Positions 54,217 to 64,000 of a stretch of DNA of 64,000 nucleotides are shown here, in pieces. The notes beneath the pieces were generated by a model. It searched no databases and was not told where the DNA came from. It saw only the letters and a program-made list of their open reading frames with translations. Every line of letters starts with the position of its first letter. The stretch's first letter is position 1. Made by a program: the position numbers and the translations under genes. This stretch comes from Acanthosepion esculentum (taxonomy: Eukaryota > Mollusca > Cephalopoda > Sepiida > Sepiidae): NCBI GenBank assembly GCA_964036315.1, contig OZ038496.1, positions 16,894,533 through 16,958,532 of the forward strand. Reading direction: 5' to 3'.

Positions 54217-54440
54217 TTACATATTAGTTTTTATATCTATCTCGAATCCGTTATTTTTGAAAATTTTAATTATTGCTTTTCTAGTTTTATCTGTGTTTTG
54301 TTTGTTGCAGTTTCTTAAGATTATGAGACCGTCATCCCTGAAGAGCCCTGTGTCATTTCTATCTATTATTTTGCTTAGTTCGTGTAGTAAGTAAATACCT
54401 ACGATTTCGCATGTCTCTTCCGACCAAAATAATAGTAAGA
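54217..54440 (-). pseudogene. Penelope-like RT fragment with catalytic box
   Basis: The minus strand encodes SEETCEIVGIYLLHELSKII, then GLFRDDGLIILRNCNKQNTD and KTRKAIIKIFKNNGFEIDIK. The GLFRDDGL box is the RT active site, with both Asp residues present, in the same context as the 22.6-kb element. Only about 75 codons of the RT remain. The frame stops after KTNM. Confidence 0.65.
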
Positions 54441-54480
54441 ACAAACCACAACATCCCACCCCAAAATTCAACAAATAGAT

Positions 54481-54815
54481 TTAATCAATGACAAATAAAC
54501 AAATATATAAGATAAAAAATAAAAATGAAAATAAATAAAAACAAGCAAAACAATTTGACCCAAATAAATAAGCAAACAAGCGACTTCCGGTAAATTACCG
54601 CCATAATAGACTACCAACAATAAGCTATATAAACAAATTTTTACTACGTTAACAAAAAACACCGATCAAAATAAAAAATAAATATATAAGATAAAAAATA
54701 AAAATAAAATTAAAAAAAACAAACAAAAAAACAAGCAAAATAATTTGACATAAATAAATAAACAAATAAGCAACTTCCGGTAAAAGTAACCGCCAAAATA
54801 GACTACCCATAATGC
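54481..54815. repeat. ~180-bp tandem duplication
   Basis: G(C)GACTTCCGGTAAA-type blocks at 54591 and 54771 and the preceding AAATAAAAA/AAACAAGCAAAA(C/T)AATTTGAC sequence recur 180 bp apart. Confidence 0.75.
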
Positions 54816-55410
54816 ACCACTGACCCTTATATATAAATAGCCAAGAAAAATAACAGCACTAGTTGCCTGACGATTGTACTAGCATGAAACAGACTGTCGC
54901 CTCTAAGTGCTGACTTCCATGTCCACTTTTATATTTACACACACTCTATCTCTGATATTGAGCACTTTATCCCATAAATATAGCACACTTTAAGACTATA
55001 TTTCTTCATATACATATATATATATATATATATTAGTGGCAAAGGGTGACTTGTTCCAGGGCATGCAGAATATTTTGTCATATACAACCTACCATAATAT
55101 TTCATCATTTACTGTTTGTCTATCAACTCTACAAACTACCTGCTACTTCAACAGCTGTGTAAGAAAATGAGACCCCCCCGACTCATGGAAAAAAATTATT
55201 TTTCACTGCTTTTTAAGAAAAAAGTAAGTAATTCTGGTTTAATCTTGTTTTCTGTTTTAATAAGATATAGACATTTTAATTTAAATTTTAAAAAAATGTT
55301 TCAATAAGTTTCTTATTGCTTGATGACAGATGTCAGAAATATTATGGTAGACCATATATGTTAAAATATTTATGATTACATGATCTGAATCCATTCACCC
55401 TTCACCACTA
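54816..55410. other. Unassigned; TATA-like element at ~54830
   Basis: CCTTATATATAAATAGCC is followed 60 bp later by GCCTGACGATTGTACTAGCA and TGAAACAGACTGTCGCC. It could be the promoter end of a retroelement, but I find no coding part. (AT)n at 55014-55033. Confidence 0.3.
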
Positions 55411-55735
<325 letters not shown>

Positions 55736-56029
55736 CATGTACCACTTTATAGCATAAAGAATTGGTTCTGGAGTCAGAGTTACTGTTAGTCCAAATCCCT
55801 GGCTATGCCAGTTAGTTCAGTGGGAACAGGGTGAGTGATAACTGTCCAGTACTTATAAAACTTTAGTACAGGAGAGAAACATAGTAGTAGTTTTGATCCT
55901 TATCTTTTTTAACCTAAAAAGTCAGGTGATGTACTTAAATAGTCTTGTCAGATCAAGACTTTCATCTGGATATCATACATGGAGTGAAATGTCAGATGCC
56001 ATCTTCGTTCACTTTGAATCCCGTTCATT
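55736..56029. other. Unassigned stretch
   Basis: Nothing firm; the right part may be decayed LINE-A. Confidence 0.3.
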
Positions 56030-56135
56030 TTATTATAAACTTCTCTGCAGTAACGTTTTCTCGGTTTTATTCACTCTTAGTAACCCCTTGCATCTTAGTG
56101 ACTTTAATGCCTTACATAAGGTGAAGTAATTAAAA

Positions 56136-56174
<39 letters not shown>
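56030..56174 (+). mobile_element. LINE-A 3'-end fragment plus (AT)n
   Basis: CTTAGTAACCCCTTGCATCT, then TAGTGACTTTAATGCC and AAGGTGAAGTAATTAAAA, followed by (AT)n at 56139-56174. Confidence 0.55.
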
Positions 56175-56176
<2 letters not shown>

Positions 56177-56759
56177 GAAAATATAAGCAATGTAAGAAAA
56201 GAGAAAAAAATTATTTTGTCCGTTGTGTGCAGTGGTGTGTTCATGAATTTACAGATATTGTAATCAGAATTGTCTGAAGAAATCAGTGTTACTTTTGGTA
56301 TTCTGTGAGAGGAATATATCGAGTGCCTCTTGTTGTTGGCATCAAACCAATTCCATTCTAAAAAAATTGTACCAAGAGAAAGGAGGTTAGAAAGCCATTA
56401 TTCGTAGAGCATTCTCTATTTGCAAGAACTGATTGGAATGCAATAAGAAGTAATGCTTAAAATAAAATGCTCTGTATATTCCATTGTATTAAGTACTACG
56501 ATCTGTGAAATGAATCTTAATGAGGGTTTTTTTTTATATCAACGCTTTCAGACATGATATTTGATATCAATAAATTTGGCACAAGGTTTTATTAGAAAAG
56601 AACTTTGTAAAGATCAAACTTTGTACCAGTGGCTTGTGAGATCAGGAAGCTAATCACTGTTGATATCTGTTTATATTCATCTGTGAATGTTGCTTCTGAG
56701 TTGATTCCCTTCATAATAATCCCTTTTATAAATGTCATTGGCAGCTAAAATACATTTTT
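56175..56759. other. Unassigned stretch
   Basis: No element or gene recognised. Confidence 0.35.
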
Positions 56760-57930
56760 TTTAAATCATTTTACCACCAAGCAAGGTGATAACACCACTA
56801 AGATGCAGGGGGTTATTAAGTGTAAAAGAGAATGAGAAGGAGAAAGGACAATAAAAGAATAAGTTTCAGGAAGACAGGAGAATGGCGATTGATATCGCAT
56901 TTAAATTTTTTAAAGATCCTAGATGGCAAGGAATCAAAAAACTGGAAGAGAGTTCCACAGGTAAGAAGTGAAAAGAAATTATCAAAAGAGAACTTTCAGT
57001 TATATCCAGCTATTTCAACAGTAAAATCTAATTGCCAATTTAGTAGTACACTTGAATTCATGCGGTCAAAGTACCAAGGAGGAAAGCGATATTTATTCTG
57101 TATAAATTACAGAAATGTGGCACAAGGCTGAAGGGGGGATTGGGGAATGGACGGTCTTCTTCTGTCTTAACTATAACTTAGCTGGCCGCAAACACTGACC
57201 CAATCGTACGAACAATATTCCTTACACCAAAACACCACATTCATATGTACCTTTCTTACTACAATCACCATAATACCTCACTGTCTCTATGAAAATACTA
57301 GCTAGTCCCCATATTTACAATTCAGTGTCTGTGGGGGGGAGGGGAATAAAATAACAATTCTAAAAACTAACCCCAATTGAGTATTTACAATATGAATACA
57401 AAATATTTACAAGAAACTAAAGAAAAATAATATTAGTAAATAAACCCCCCCACAATCACTAAATGTGGCAGAAATACCAGTTCACTGGCCGAAATCAATG
57501 CGGGACTATAATAGTATAAAACATTCATTCATCCCAAGCACACACACTGACACGCACTCATTGAAACACAACAACAAATACGAAAACACTCGCGCGAAAC
57601 GAAAAGGGCCCCACATCCTACCTGTGAACTGATGTCACTAACCACCTAACGAGGGGGGTATGGGGAATTAAACTTAAAGAAAGGAGGAAAGCTCATTAGA
57701 ACAATTGCCATGAAAATAGTTATAGAAAAACGGAGAGAAGCCATATCACAGTAGTGGGAAAGTTTCTGAAGTCAACATGCCAGGTCATGACTAATAATAT
57801 TACAAACTGTTCATTGGATTTTGCTGAGAATTTCACAATAAATAGCAGGAGCAGCAGACCAGATATGGCAGCAATATTCAATGCACAGACGAATGGTAGA
57901 CTTATAAATATACAAGAATGATTTTCATTA
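56760..57930 (-). mobile_element. LINE-A 3' portion split by a 593-bp insertion
   Basis: The terminus is at 56764 (plus reading TTTACCACCAAGCAAGGTGA). The 3' UTR is monomeric and the coding end continues to 57087. After the insertion the same fragment resumes at 57693 (CATTAGAACAATTGCCATGA) up to about 57930. Confidence 0.65.
57076..57692. mobile_element. Unclassified 593-bp insertion with 12-bp TSD
   Basis: AAGGAGGAAAGC at 57076-57087 and 57681-57692 flanks the insert. Inside, GAAATGTGGCACAAGGCTGA near its left end resembles the SINE phrase at 11.82 kb. The rest is more GC-rich than its surroundings and includes AACACTCGCGCGAAACG. GGGGGGATTGGGGAAT near 57132 and GGGGGGTATGGGGAAT near 57653 are near-identical, so an inner boundary may exist. 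No ORF of note. Confidence 0.6.
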
Positions 57931-58020
57931 TTTACATTACTTGGACTATTGTCCTCATCTTTGTCGCCATATTGAGTGTGCTGGCCTTGTTCAGATTGTT
58001 GATCACACTAGATAACATGT
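57930..58020 (-). mobile_element. SINE S1 tail fragment
   Basis: Plus reading ATTATTTACATTACTTGGAC and GTCCTCATCTTTGTCGCCAT is the minus-strand S1 tail. Confidence 0.55.
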
Positions 58021-58029
58021 TTCTCTCCC

Positions 58030-58170
58030 AGAAACTGTAACTAAGGTCTGCTCAGTATAGTTGCAGTATAAACCACAGGTGGGCTCTGTGGGTTTTGAAC
58101 AAACACAAAATGCACCTGAGCAAGTATCTGCAATAAAGTTTAGCTAGCTGCCCTGGTAGGCAAGCATCCG
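58030..58170 (+). mobile_element. SINE S2 3' fragment
   Basis: TTGCAGTATAAACCACAGGT and ACAAACACAAAATGCACCTG match the end of the S2 copy at 36.66-36.73 kb in opposite orientation. Confidence 0.45.
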
Positions 58171-58255
58171 CGAATACTATTGGCCAGCCATTAATTAAAT
58201 AAAGGAAACGGGAAATAAAACAAAATTTAGGTTTGTAAATTGAAGTGGTATAAAT

Positions 58256-58470
58256 AAATCTCTTCCTGCCCCCAGCTATGGGTTAAATGGCAGGATTGAC
58301 TGGGAACACTTGCCTTGAAGTGGCAATGATTCTAGGAAAAAGAAACACAATCTGCATCACAAAAACAGTCTGTCTTGCTCTAGACATTTCACAGCTGCTA
58401 TAGCTACCATACATGCAGTGCTCCTGTGACCCCCATTGGTTACAGGACTTATAACCTGATATGACATGAC
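58256..58470 (+). mobile_element. 5S-SINE tail fragment
   Basis: CTTCCTGCCCCCAGCTATGG, TTAAATGGCAGGATTGACTG and GATTCTAGGAAAAAGAAACA match the tail region seen at 38.98-39.10 kb. Confidence 0.45.
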
Positions 58471-58549
58471 CCCTTGAAACATTGTTAACATTTTTCACCT
58501 GTTTTCTCTTTGCGAAGGATGCATGCAGACATAGCTCTGGCATCAGAAG

Positions 58550-58615
58550 ATGTCGATTGACATTACATTTGAATATTTGAAGATTATAACCATCAGGGAA
58601 GCCAGATACAAAGAG
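58550..58615 (-). mobile_element. Short LINE-A scrap
   Basis: Plus reading GATGTCGATTGACATTACAT and TTGAATATTTGAAGATTATA is the minus-strand DNA for the [13 protein letters not shown] end. Confidence 0.4.
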
Positions 58616-58679
58616 AATAACATAGGTGCCAAGCTCTTAATAAATGTCTTTCTGTTATTTCTTCTAAACCCTGTTCCAA

Positions 58680-58975
58680 CATCCATTTACACAAACTCAC
58701 TTAGTATTTTATGCGTGGTCTTCTGCTGGCCTTCTTGCCTTCTATCTGTTCTGTGAGTATCAGATTTTCCAAGCCCTCTTTCCTCGTTATGTGCTTTAGA
58801 AATCTCAGCTGTCTCTTCCTGATGTTAAATATAACTTTCCTTTTTGTTGCAATTTTCTCTAAAATTTCATCGTTGCTCACATCATCACTCCATAGTATCC
58901 TTAGCATCCTTCTGTAGAACCACATTTCTGTCTCTTTGTCCTCTTTGGGGATATTGTCCAGCACTCATACAACAT
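58680..58975 (-). mobile_element. LINE-C C-terminal fragment
   Basis: The minus strand has an 87-codon open frame: MWFYRRMLRILWSDDVSNDE, KRQLRFLKHITRKEGLENLI and EGKKASRRPRIKY. This is the RT C-terminal region of LINE-C, with no active-site motifs. Confidence 0.7.
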
Positions 58976-59517
58976 TGCCACACAATCCACCTCTTGCTTT
59001 TGTTTCTAACAAAATTAGGAATCAGAAAATCACAGAATACAACCTGGTCACTTTACTCGGGTGGGCGTAGGCATAAAAAAAAGGTAAGGATTTAATTTGG
59101 AAAAAGTGCAAGGTGACCTCAGCAGTATGTGGTACATAATGATTGGTTGCATTGAGTGGCAAGTCAGTAGACAGGAAACCAATCAAGGGAAGAGTTTAAG
59201 ATACTGGTGCCAAGTTGTCTGGACTTTCGCAATTACAGGAAAATAAATAGCAACCAGAACTTTAGAATAGAGAGATTATTGTGTCTCACCCACTGGCCAG
59301 AAGGAAAAAATGTCTCTCTTTTAATAGCACTCCTGTAGATAAAAACCAGAAAATGGCTGTTTTCAGATACAAAGCCGTTATCAGAGCAATTCTTTTTAAT
59401 TACAAGAGGTAATTGCAAAAAACAATATTGTTTTGTCAAGACTACAGTTGGATTGCCTTTGCTTACACACTGTGAAACAAAATAAAATCATATAAACGAT
59501 AATAATATATATAAATT
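58976..59517. other. Unassigned stretch
   Basis: No element or gene recognised. Confidence 0.35.
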
Positions 59518-60090
59518 CTATATTTGTCTATATTTCTGAGATGAGGTATTATATACACTATTTACATTATTTGGACTATTGTCCTCATCTTTGTTGCCAT
59601 ATTTTTTACAATGTTTTGGCCGCTGTACACTCTGGCCTTCTTCAGGTGGTTGGAATGTCGAACTGAACACTTTATTTTGCTCACTGGGGTAGACTGTTCT
59701 AGTTCCAAGTGCCATGTCTAATGGATGTTAGTTATCAGTTATCTCCTATTAATTCCCCTCTCCAAGTTCTCCACTGCCTTAACCAGGTATTGAACTCACA
59801 CTCTTAGTTAGATCCAGTGACAGGACCCAAAGAGTGTGAGTTCAATACCTGGTTAAGATGGTGAAGAACTTGGAGAAGGGAATTAACAGGAGATAACTGA
59901 TAACTGACATCCATTAAATATGGCATGTGGAAGTAGAACAGTCTACCCCAGTGAGCAAAATAAAGTGTTCAGTTCGACATTCCGACCACCTGAAGAAGGC
60001 CGGAGCATACAACAACCCAAAACATTGTAATAAATATGGCGACAAAGATGTAAATAGTGTAAATTCTATATTATATTATTATATTCAAGC
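59518..60090. mobile_element. Head-to-head SINE S1 palindrome
   Basis: 59518-59800 is S1 on the minus strand (tail at left). About 59807-60090 is S1 on the plus strand. Near the centre the head sequence pairs perfectly over about 30 bp (AAGAGTGTGAGTTCAATACC and its complement), with a loop of about 24 nt reading TTAGATCCAGTGACAGGACC. Overall the arms are close to 280 bp with scattered differences. The right copy lacks part of its tail. Confidence 0.8.
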
Positions 60091-60404
60091 AGACAAAGCA
60101 ATTGATTCAATATAGTCACTTTGCTTCATGTCAATGGAAAATGTGAGACCAAGAAAGGGCAATGAGTTGCTCTCCTGGATGTTAGCATCGACCATGCTGA
60201 CGGAAAAAAACAGGGTTCGCCATGATGATTAAAAGTGAGCAGTTTCATTTCGGAGCTTTCCAAATTAACAAGTTCATCTAAGAATAAATCTGTTGTTCAT
60301 CATCCAATTAAGAACTTTCATTTTGCTTTTTGAGGTTTGTTAAAGTTATTTGATAAAGAATTGTTTTTTCAATATATGATTAAAGATATTTTTCAAAATG
60401 GAAC
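60091..60404. other. Unassigned stretch
   Basis: Nothing recognised. Confidence 0.35.
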
Positions 60405-60910
60405 TGTTTTTTGACATTTAAGATTGAAGTGTTTCTAATTTAAAATAGAAGTGTTAACTGGAGATCAAACTATCTTTTAATTGAAGATTAAAGTAATTTT
60501 AATTTGAAGAGTTCTTTCAATTTAAGACTGACATATTTTTTAAAAGACATTCATATTTCAGACTGAAGTGTTTTTAAATTTTTTTTAATTTAAGTTTAAA
60601 GTTCCAAAACTTAAGATTGTTATTTTCTTAAATTAATATTTAAACTCTTTTCATTTAAGCTTGAAATGTTTTAATTTAAGAACATTTAAAAAAAATTTAA
60701 GATAGAAGTGCTTTTTAAATTAAAAATCTTTATTAAAGTTAAGATTGAAATGATTTTTAATTTAAGATCGAAGTTATTTTTTTTTTATAATTTAATATTG
60801 GGAATTTTTTAAGTTATGTTTGAAGTTTTTCAGTAATTTAAGATTGAAGCATTTTTTCATTTAAATTGAATTGATTTGTATCTGAGATTGAAATCTGTCT
60901 TTTAGTAAAA
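60405..60910. repeat. Degenerate minisatellite (TTTAAGATTGAAGTG-type)
   Basis: About a dozen diverged units of roughly 30-45 bp carry variants of TTTAAGATTGAAGTGTTTTT across 500 bp. No phase-locked period survives. Confidence 0.65.
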
Positions 60911-61230
60911 ATTCAAATAAGTTATTTTTTTTTACGTATTATTTTGGGGGAATTAGAATTGTATTTTTTTAATTTTTTGTCTTTTATCTATAATTAGAGA
61001 TTCTTTTTCTTTTCTACCTTTTTTAAAGAATTCTTCTTCTTAAATAAAAGAGTGTCCAGTCATAAAGTGATTGAATTTATTCTAATGTAGAATTTATTTT
61101 AATAAAATAATTTACTCATTTTTTTTTTAACAGTAAGGTTCATTCCGTACAAGGCTTGGGAGCCACTCGAGGTAGAGGGTTATGTTAAGGGATAGTTTAT
61201 ATTGATAGGAGGGGAAGATAGGGGTTGACT

Positions 61231-61615
61231 CCAGACTTGAAAATTTTGGTTTATTTTGTTTTATTGCATATCAACCTCAATGGGTTATTTAATGCTGACA
61301 ACATTTTTTATTGCTGGTAATATTGTTTTGTCAAAAATCTGTTTCTGATAATATTTTTCCTTCAAAATTGTATTGCTGGTAATAATTTTTTCAAAAATGT
61401 ATTGCTGATAATAGTTAACTATTTGCCCATAGCCGGGACCCCAACAGGTGCTACCACCCCGGGTCAGGGTGAACCTGAGAACACCAGCGATTAAGAGGTG
61501 GTTCCATGCTCCTCAAAATCTCCTGATCAGAGGGCTTTCAGCAGGACATAGTTTATCCTTTTACCCAGGACGGGGATGTAGTTTAACGTCTTACTCAGGA
61601 TGCCAGAGTTGAAAA
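61231..61615 (-). mobile_element. Retroposon SX copy with ~13-bp TSD
   Basis: CCAGACTTGAAAA (61231-61243) and CCAGAGTTGAAAA (61603-61615) flank about 359 bp related to the 45.2-kb SX insert. It again starts with a TTTGG-like left end and contains CGGGTCAGGGTGAACCTGAG and AAGAGGTGGTTCCATGCTCC. Confidence 0.65.
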
Positions 61616-61663
61616 GGTTAAGATTGTAGTGATTAGGGAAACATCCTCATGGGAGTTCGTTTC

Positions 61664-61888
61664 TGTTATGATGTTGGTTTGGGGTTTGTAGAGACAAACG
61701 ACAAATAACACGTAACAATAAAAAGGGTTTTATTGGTTGGTAAAAAGTACAGAAATCGCCTGAGTAGTCTATAACTAGCTCAGCCAAGAACTTTCTCGCG
61801 CCCTCTGTCTCTCGACGTGCCACTATTTAAAGTCTTTAGACGCAGACAAGTTCATCTTCAAGAGGGGTGGTAGGTTTCCGACACAACA
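61664..61888 (-). mobile_element. Solo LTR with 5-bp TSD (225 bp)
   Basis: Starts TGTTATGATG and ends CACAACA, flanked by GTTTC at 61659-61663 and 61889-61893. On the minus strand it begins TGTTGTGTCGGAAACC, carries TTTAAATAG as a TATA-like box and CCAATAAAACCC as a polyadenylation signal. The first minus-strand bases resemble those of the 38.7-kb solo LTR (TGTTGTGGTGGAATCC), so the two may be distant relatives. Confidence 0.8.
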
Positions 61889-62110
61889 GTTTCAAAGGGC
61901 AGTGGTTTGCAGGAAGAAGCTGTTTGAGCGGAGCTTACTTCTTGCTGATGGAATACAGAGGGAATGTGGGTGGTTTGCTACTATGTAAGTGACATGGTGG
62001 GTCCTAGCCATGAAGATCAGACTTGGTGGAATGTGGAGATGCAGTTTGTCCAAGCACTTTCCATGGTAGTTGCGATAGAGCAGTGAGAAACTTGCCAGAT
62101 CCCGCCCATG

Positions 62111-62384
62111 AGAGAGAGAGAGAAAGAGATGAAAGCATGATAAAAACAGCAAAAGTAGTTAAATAAATGAGAATTTTTTTATTATGAGTTTGGAAATAAT
62201 TTTTAACCCAAAATTGAGAGAAAAGCAATGGAATTTGAAGAAAGAATCTGAAGAAATATGCCAACAATTCTTTTTTTAATGAAGCATGTAAGTTACTTTT
62301 TCTTTATGTACTGTGTCCCCTCAAAACATAGGCGATCATAGCCCTCTACAACTTCCTGTTCTTTGTACCTCTTAATAAACTTTG
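62111..62384. other. Unassigned stretch
   Basis: No element recognised; 62107-62130 is a GA run. Confidence 0.35.
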
Positions 62385-62985
62385 TCTTTTCGTTATTTCT
62401 CCTACACTGTTTTCCGCTATCCATTTACTCACTAAGTATGATATGCACTGTTTTCCTCTGTCCTGCTTGACTTCAATCTGTCCTTTGAGTATCAAATTTT
62501 CTAAGCTCTCTTTCCTCATTATATTCCCTAAAAATTTCAGCTGTCTCTTCCTGATGTTAGGTATAAGTTACCTTTTTGATTCCATTTTCCATAAAACTTG
62601 GTCGTTGCTCACATGTTTGGTCCTTGGCATCCTCAGCATCCTTCTGTAGAAACACATTTCCGTGGCTCCAAGTCTCTTCTTCATCTTTGAGGAGATTGTC
62701 CAGCACTCCCTGCCATACAAGAGGTCTGGTATAGCATAACAGTTTAGTACTCTTATCTTTGTTTCCAGTAACATTTTCTTAGGACTCTGATAGATACACA
62801 AAACGCATCTTCTCCCCAGATTTATTCAACATCTACAGTGATTCTATCCTCGGCAAATTGTAGACCCTCCCAGGATTTTTTATCAGGGAATGTAATTCTA
62901 ACAATATAAGATATGTAGATGACACTGTGTTGATGGCTGACTCAGAAAAGAAATTACTGGACCTCCTCTAAATTAAATTAGAAAT
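62385..62985 (-). mobile_element. LINE-C with inverted 5' part (twin-priming-like)
   Basis: 62385-62800 on the minus strand encodes LLETKIRVLNCYAIPDLLYG, RECWTISSKMKKRLGATEMC, FYRRMLRMP and, further on, KWLKKLSQLP-like scraps. 62803-62985 on the plus strand encodes FSPDLFNIYSDSILGKL and NSNNIRYVDDTVLMADSEKK, the RT active site that normally precedes those segments. The 5' part is therefore inverted relative to the 3' part. Confidence 0.65.
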
Positions 62986-63007
62986 TTATTATGCTCAGCC
63001 TCATTTT

Positions 63008-63535
63008 TTTAATCATTTCATTCCAAGAAAGACAATAAAGCCACTAAGATGCAAGTGATTTACTGTGTGTAGAGAATATGAGAACAATAAAACACTATTA
63101 AGAAGAGTGAATAATAAAAGAATAGGAATTATTAAGATACTAGGTAATGATTGAAACTACATGTAAATTTTTGAAAATCAAAAAACTGTTAGCATAGATC
63201 TTATGCTTATGTCTAACCATTTTAAGTGCAAAATGATGAGACCTTACCATCAATCTAGTACTGCATTTAAATTCATAAAGTCTAGGTACCATAGAGGAAA
63301 GAATTTATAGAAAAGACGCAGGGAAGCTACATAACAACATTGGGAAAAAGACTGAAGCCGAAATGCTAATAACAATGCAGATTTTTGTTTGGATTTTATC
63401 AAGAATCTCTAAATACATAGCAGAAGCACAAGCCAGATGTGGCAGCAATATTCAAAGCATGAAGAAATAGTATAAATGTGTAAGATAGATTCTGTCGAGA
63501 AAAATTTTCTAGCATGACACAGTGAATTTACTTTC
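63008..63535 (-). mobile_element. LINE-A 3' portion
   Basis: The terminus is at 63008 (plus reading TAATCATTTCATTCCAAGAA), with a monomeric 3' UTR, then decayed coding DNA matching 32.5-33.05 kb block by block (CATTTTAAGTGCAAAATGAT, GCCAGATGTGGCAGCAATAT, GATAGATTCTG). Confidence 0.6.
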
Positions 63536-64000
63536 TTTTCGGAGCAGACTTAGCAGTTGTTTCAGTATAATCTTTCCACTTCATGTCAAGAAAAGTTGCA
63601 ATGATTTTTCTTTTTCCTATTCCCTCTACAACATTTGCCCTTGTGCCAGACTTAACAAAGCTAAGTAAATACCTATCATCTCTTCCAATTGCAAACTGTC
63701 TGAAAATGATTTGTCAAAATAAAAAAAATCTTTAAAAAATCTAAAAACAAAGAAAGTATCAAAAATGTACATGTTAGAGAAGGAATTCAAGATGTCATTT
63801 GGTATAAAGAAATTATGTAGCCAAGAGGACAAAGAAGTCGACAGATAAAGGTTTGTATTGTGGGTAGTTGGTTGGACACAACCAGAAGGTTCTCTCTTTT
63901 TCTTGACTCGAGGTACCAATTATCGAAATGATTTCTTGTGATCTCACTAACACTCGGATGACAAAAACCACAAAAGAGACATGTGCAACTACTTTGGGAA
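63536..64000. other. Unassigned stretch at window end
   Basis: A 97-codon minus-strand open frame (63626-63919) has no recognisable family features; otherwise nothing. Confidence 0.35.

Larger units (their letters stand above)
61133..62110 (-). mobile_element. LINE-B 3' portion with two nested insertions
   Basis: The terminus (plus reading CATTCCGTACAAGGCTTGGG, then AGCCACTCGAGGTAGAGGGT) is at the left. After removal of the inserts at 61244-61602 and 61664-61888 the remainder reads through as one LINE-B copy. On the minus strand 62120-61892 encodes LASFSLLYRNYHGKCLDKLH, then THHVTYIVANHPHSLCIPSA and RSKLRSNSFFLQTTAL, the RT C-terminal region. Confidence 0.7.

Noticed and set aside
63626..63919. 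97-aa minus-strand protein
   Set aside because: No family resemblance, AT-rich composition, and no supporting context.

Overview
The window looks like repeat-dominated, AT-rich intergenic or intronic DNA from an animal, most likely a cephalopod (octopus-like). The identification is inference. It rests on the mix of tRNA-derived and 5S-rRNA-derived SINEs, several decayed LINE families, Penelope-like fragments, Helitron and mariner relics, and very frequent (AT)n tracts. I found no convincing host protein-coding exon, no intact tRNA or rRNA gene, and no prokaryotic feature. Almost every readable protein fragment belongs to a mobile element. Family labels (LINE-A, LINE-B, S1 and so on) are mine, defined by similarity among copies inside this window.

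Layout. 0-9 kb: 3' fragments of LINE-A, an LTR-element remnant with a gag-like start, a tandemly duplicated 5S-derived SINE, a broken LINE-C, a piggyBac-like MITE and a homogeneous 43-bp array. 9.3-11 kb: the best LINE-A copy, with a 383-codon open frame, flanked by 86-bp direct repeats. 11.8-13.1 kb: a tRNA-derived SINE with a 17-bp target-site duplication (TSD), a hammerhead-like relic, SINE S1 and a LINE-C fragment. 14.3-21.5 kb: one LINE-A copy whose 3' UTR has expanded into about 68 units of a 93-bp repeat. This is the most striking structure in the window. 22.5-28.4 kb: a Penelope-like element (PLE) remnant with RT and GIY-YIG pieces, a hammerhead ribozyme-like fold with an intact core, head-to-head tRNA-Ser-like SINEs, a 100-bp hairpin and a minus-strand LINE-A. 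28.4-41.4 kb: LINE fragments with zinc-finger or restriction-like endonuclease ends, a full 5S-derived SINE, a pyrimidine tract, two inverted Helitron-like copies 7 kb apart, a mariner with both TIRs but a deleted core, and a solo LTR. 41.4-64 kb: another GIY-YIG relic, GA/CT-rich tandem sequence, a 703-bp tandem repeat containing mariner pieces, further LINE fragments with nested insertions, an S1 palindrome, a second solo LTR and a twin-priming-like LINE-C.

Nothing here forms an operon-like or pathway-like system. What connects the pieces is transposition biology: insertions within insertions with readable TSDs, repeated head-to-head SINE inversions, a satellite born inside a LINE 3' UTR, and a ribozyme-like fold about 0.45 kb downstream of a PLE. 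The long open frames between 15.1 and 21.5 kb are by-products of a 93-bp (31-codon) period and should not be annotated as genes.
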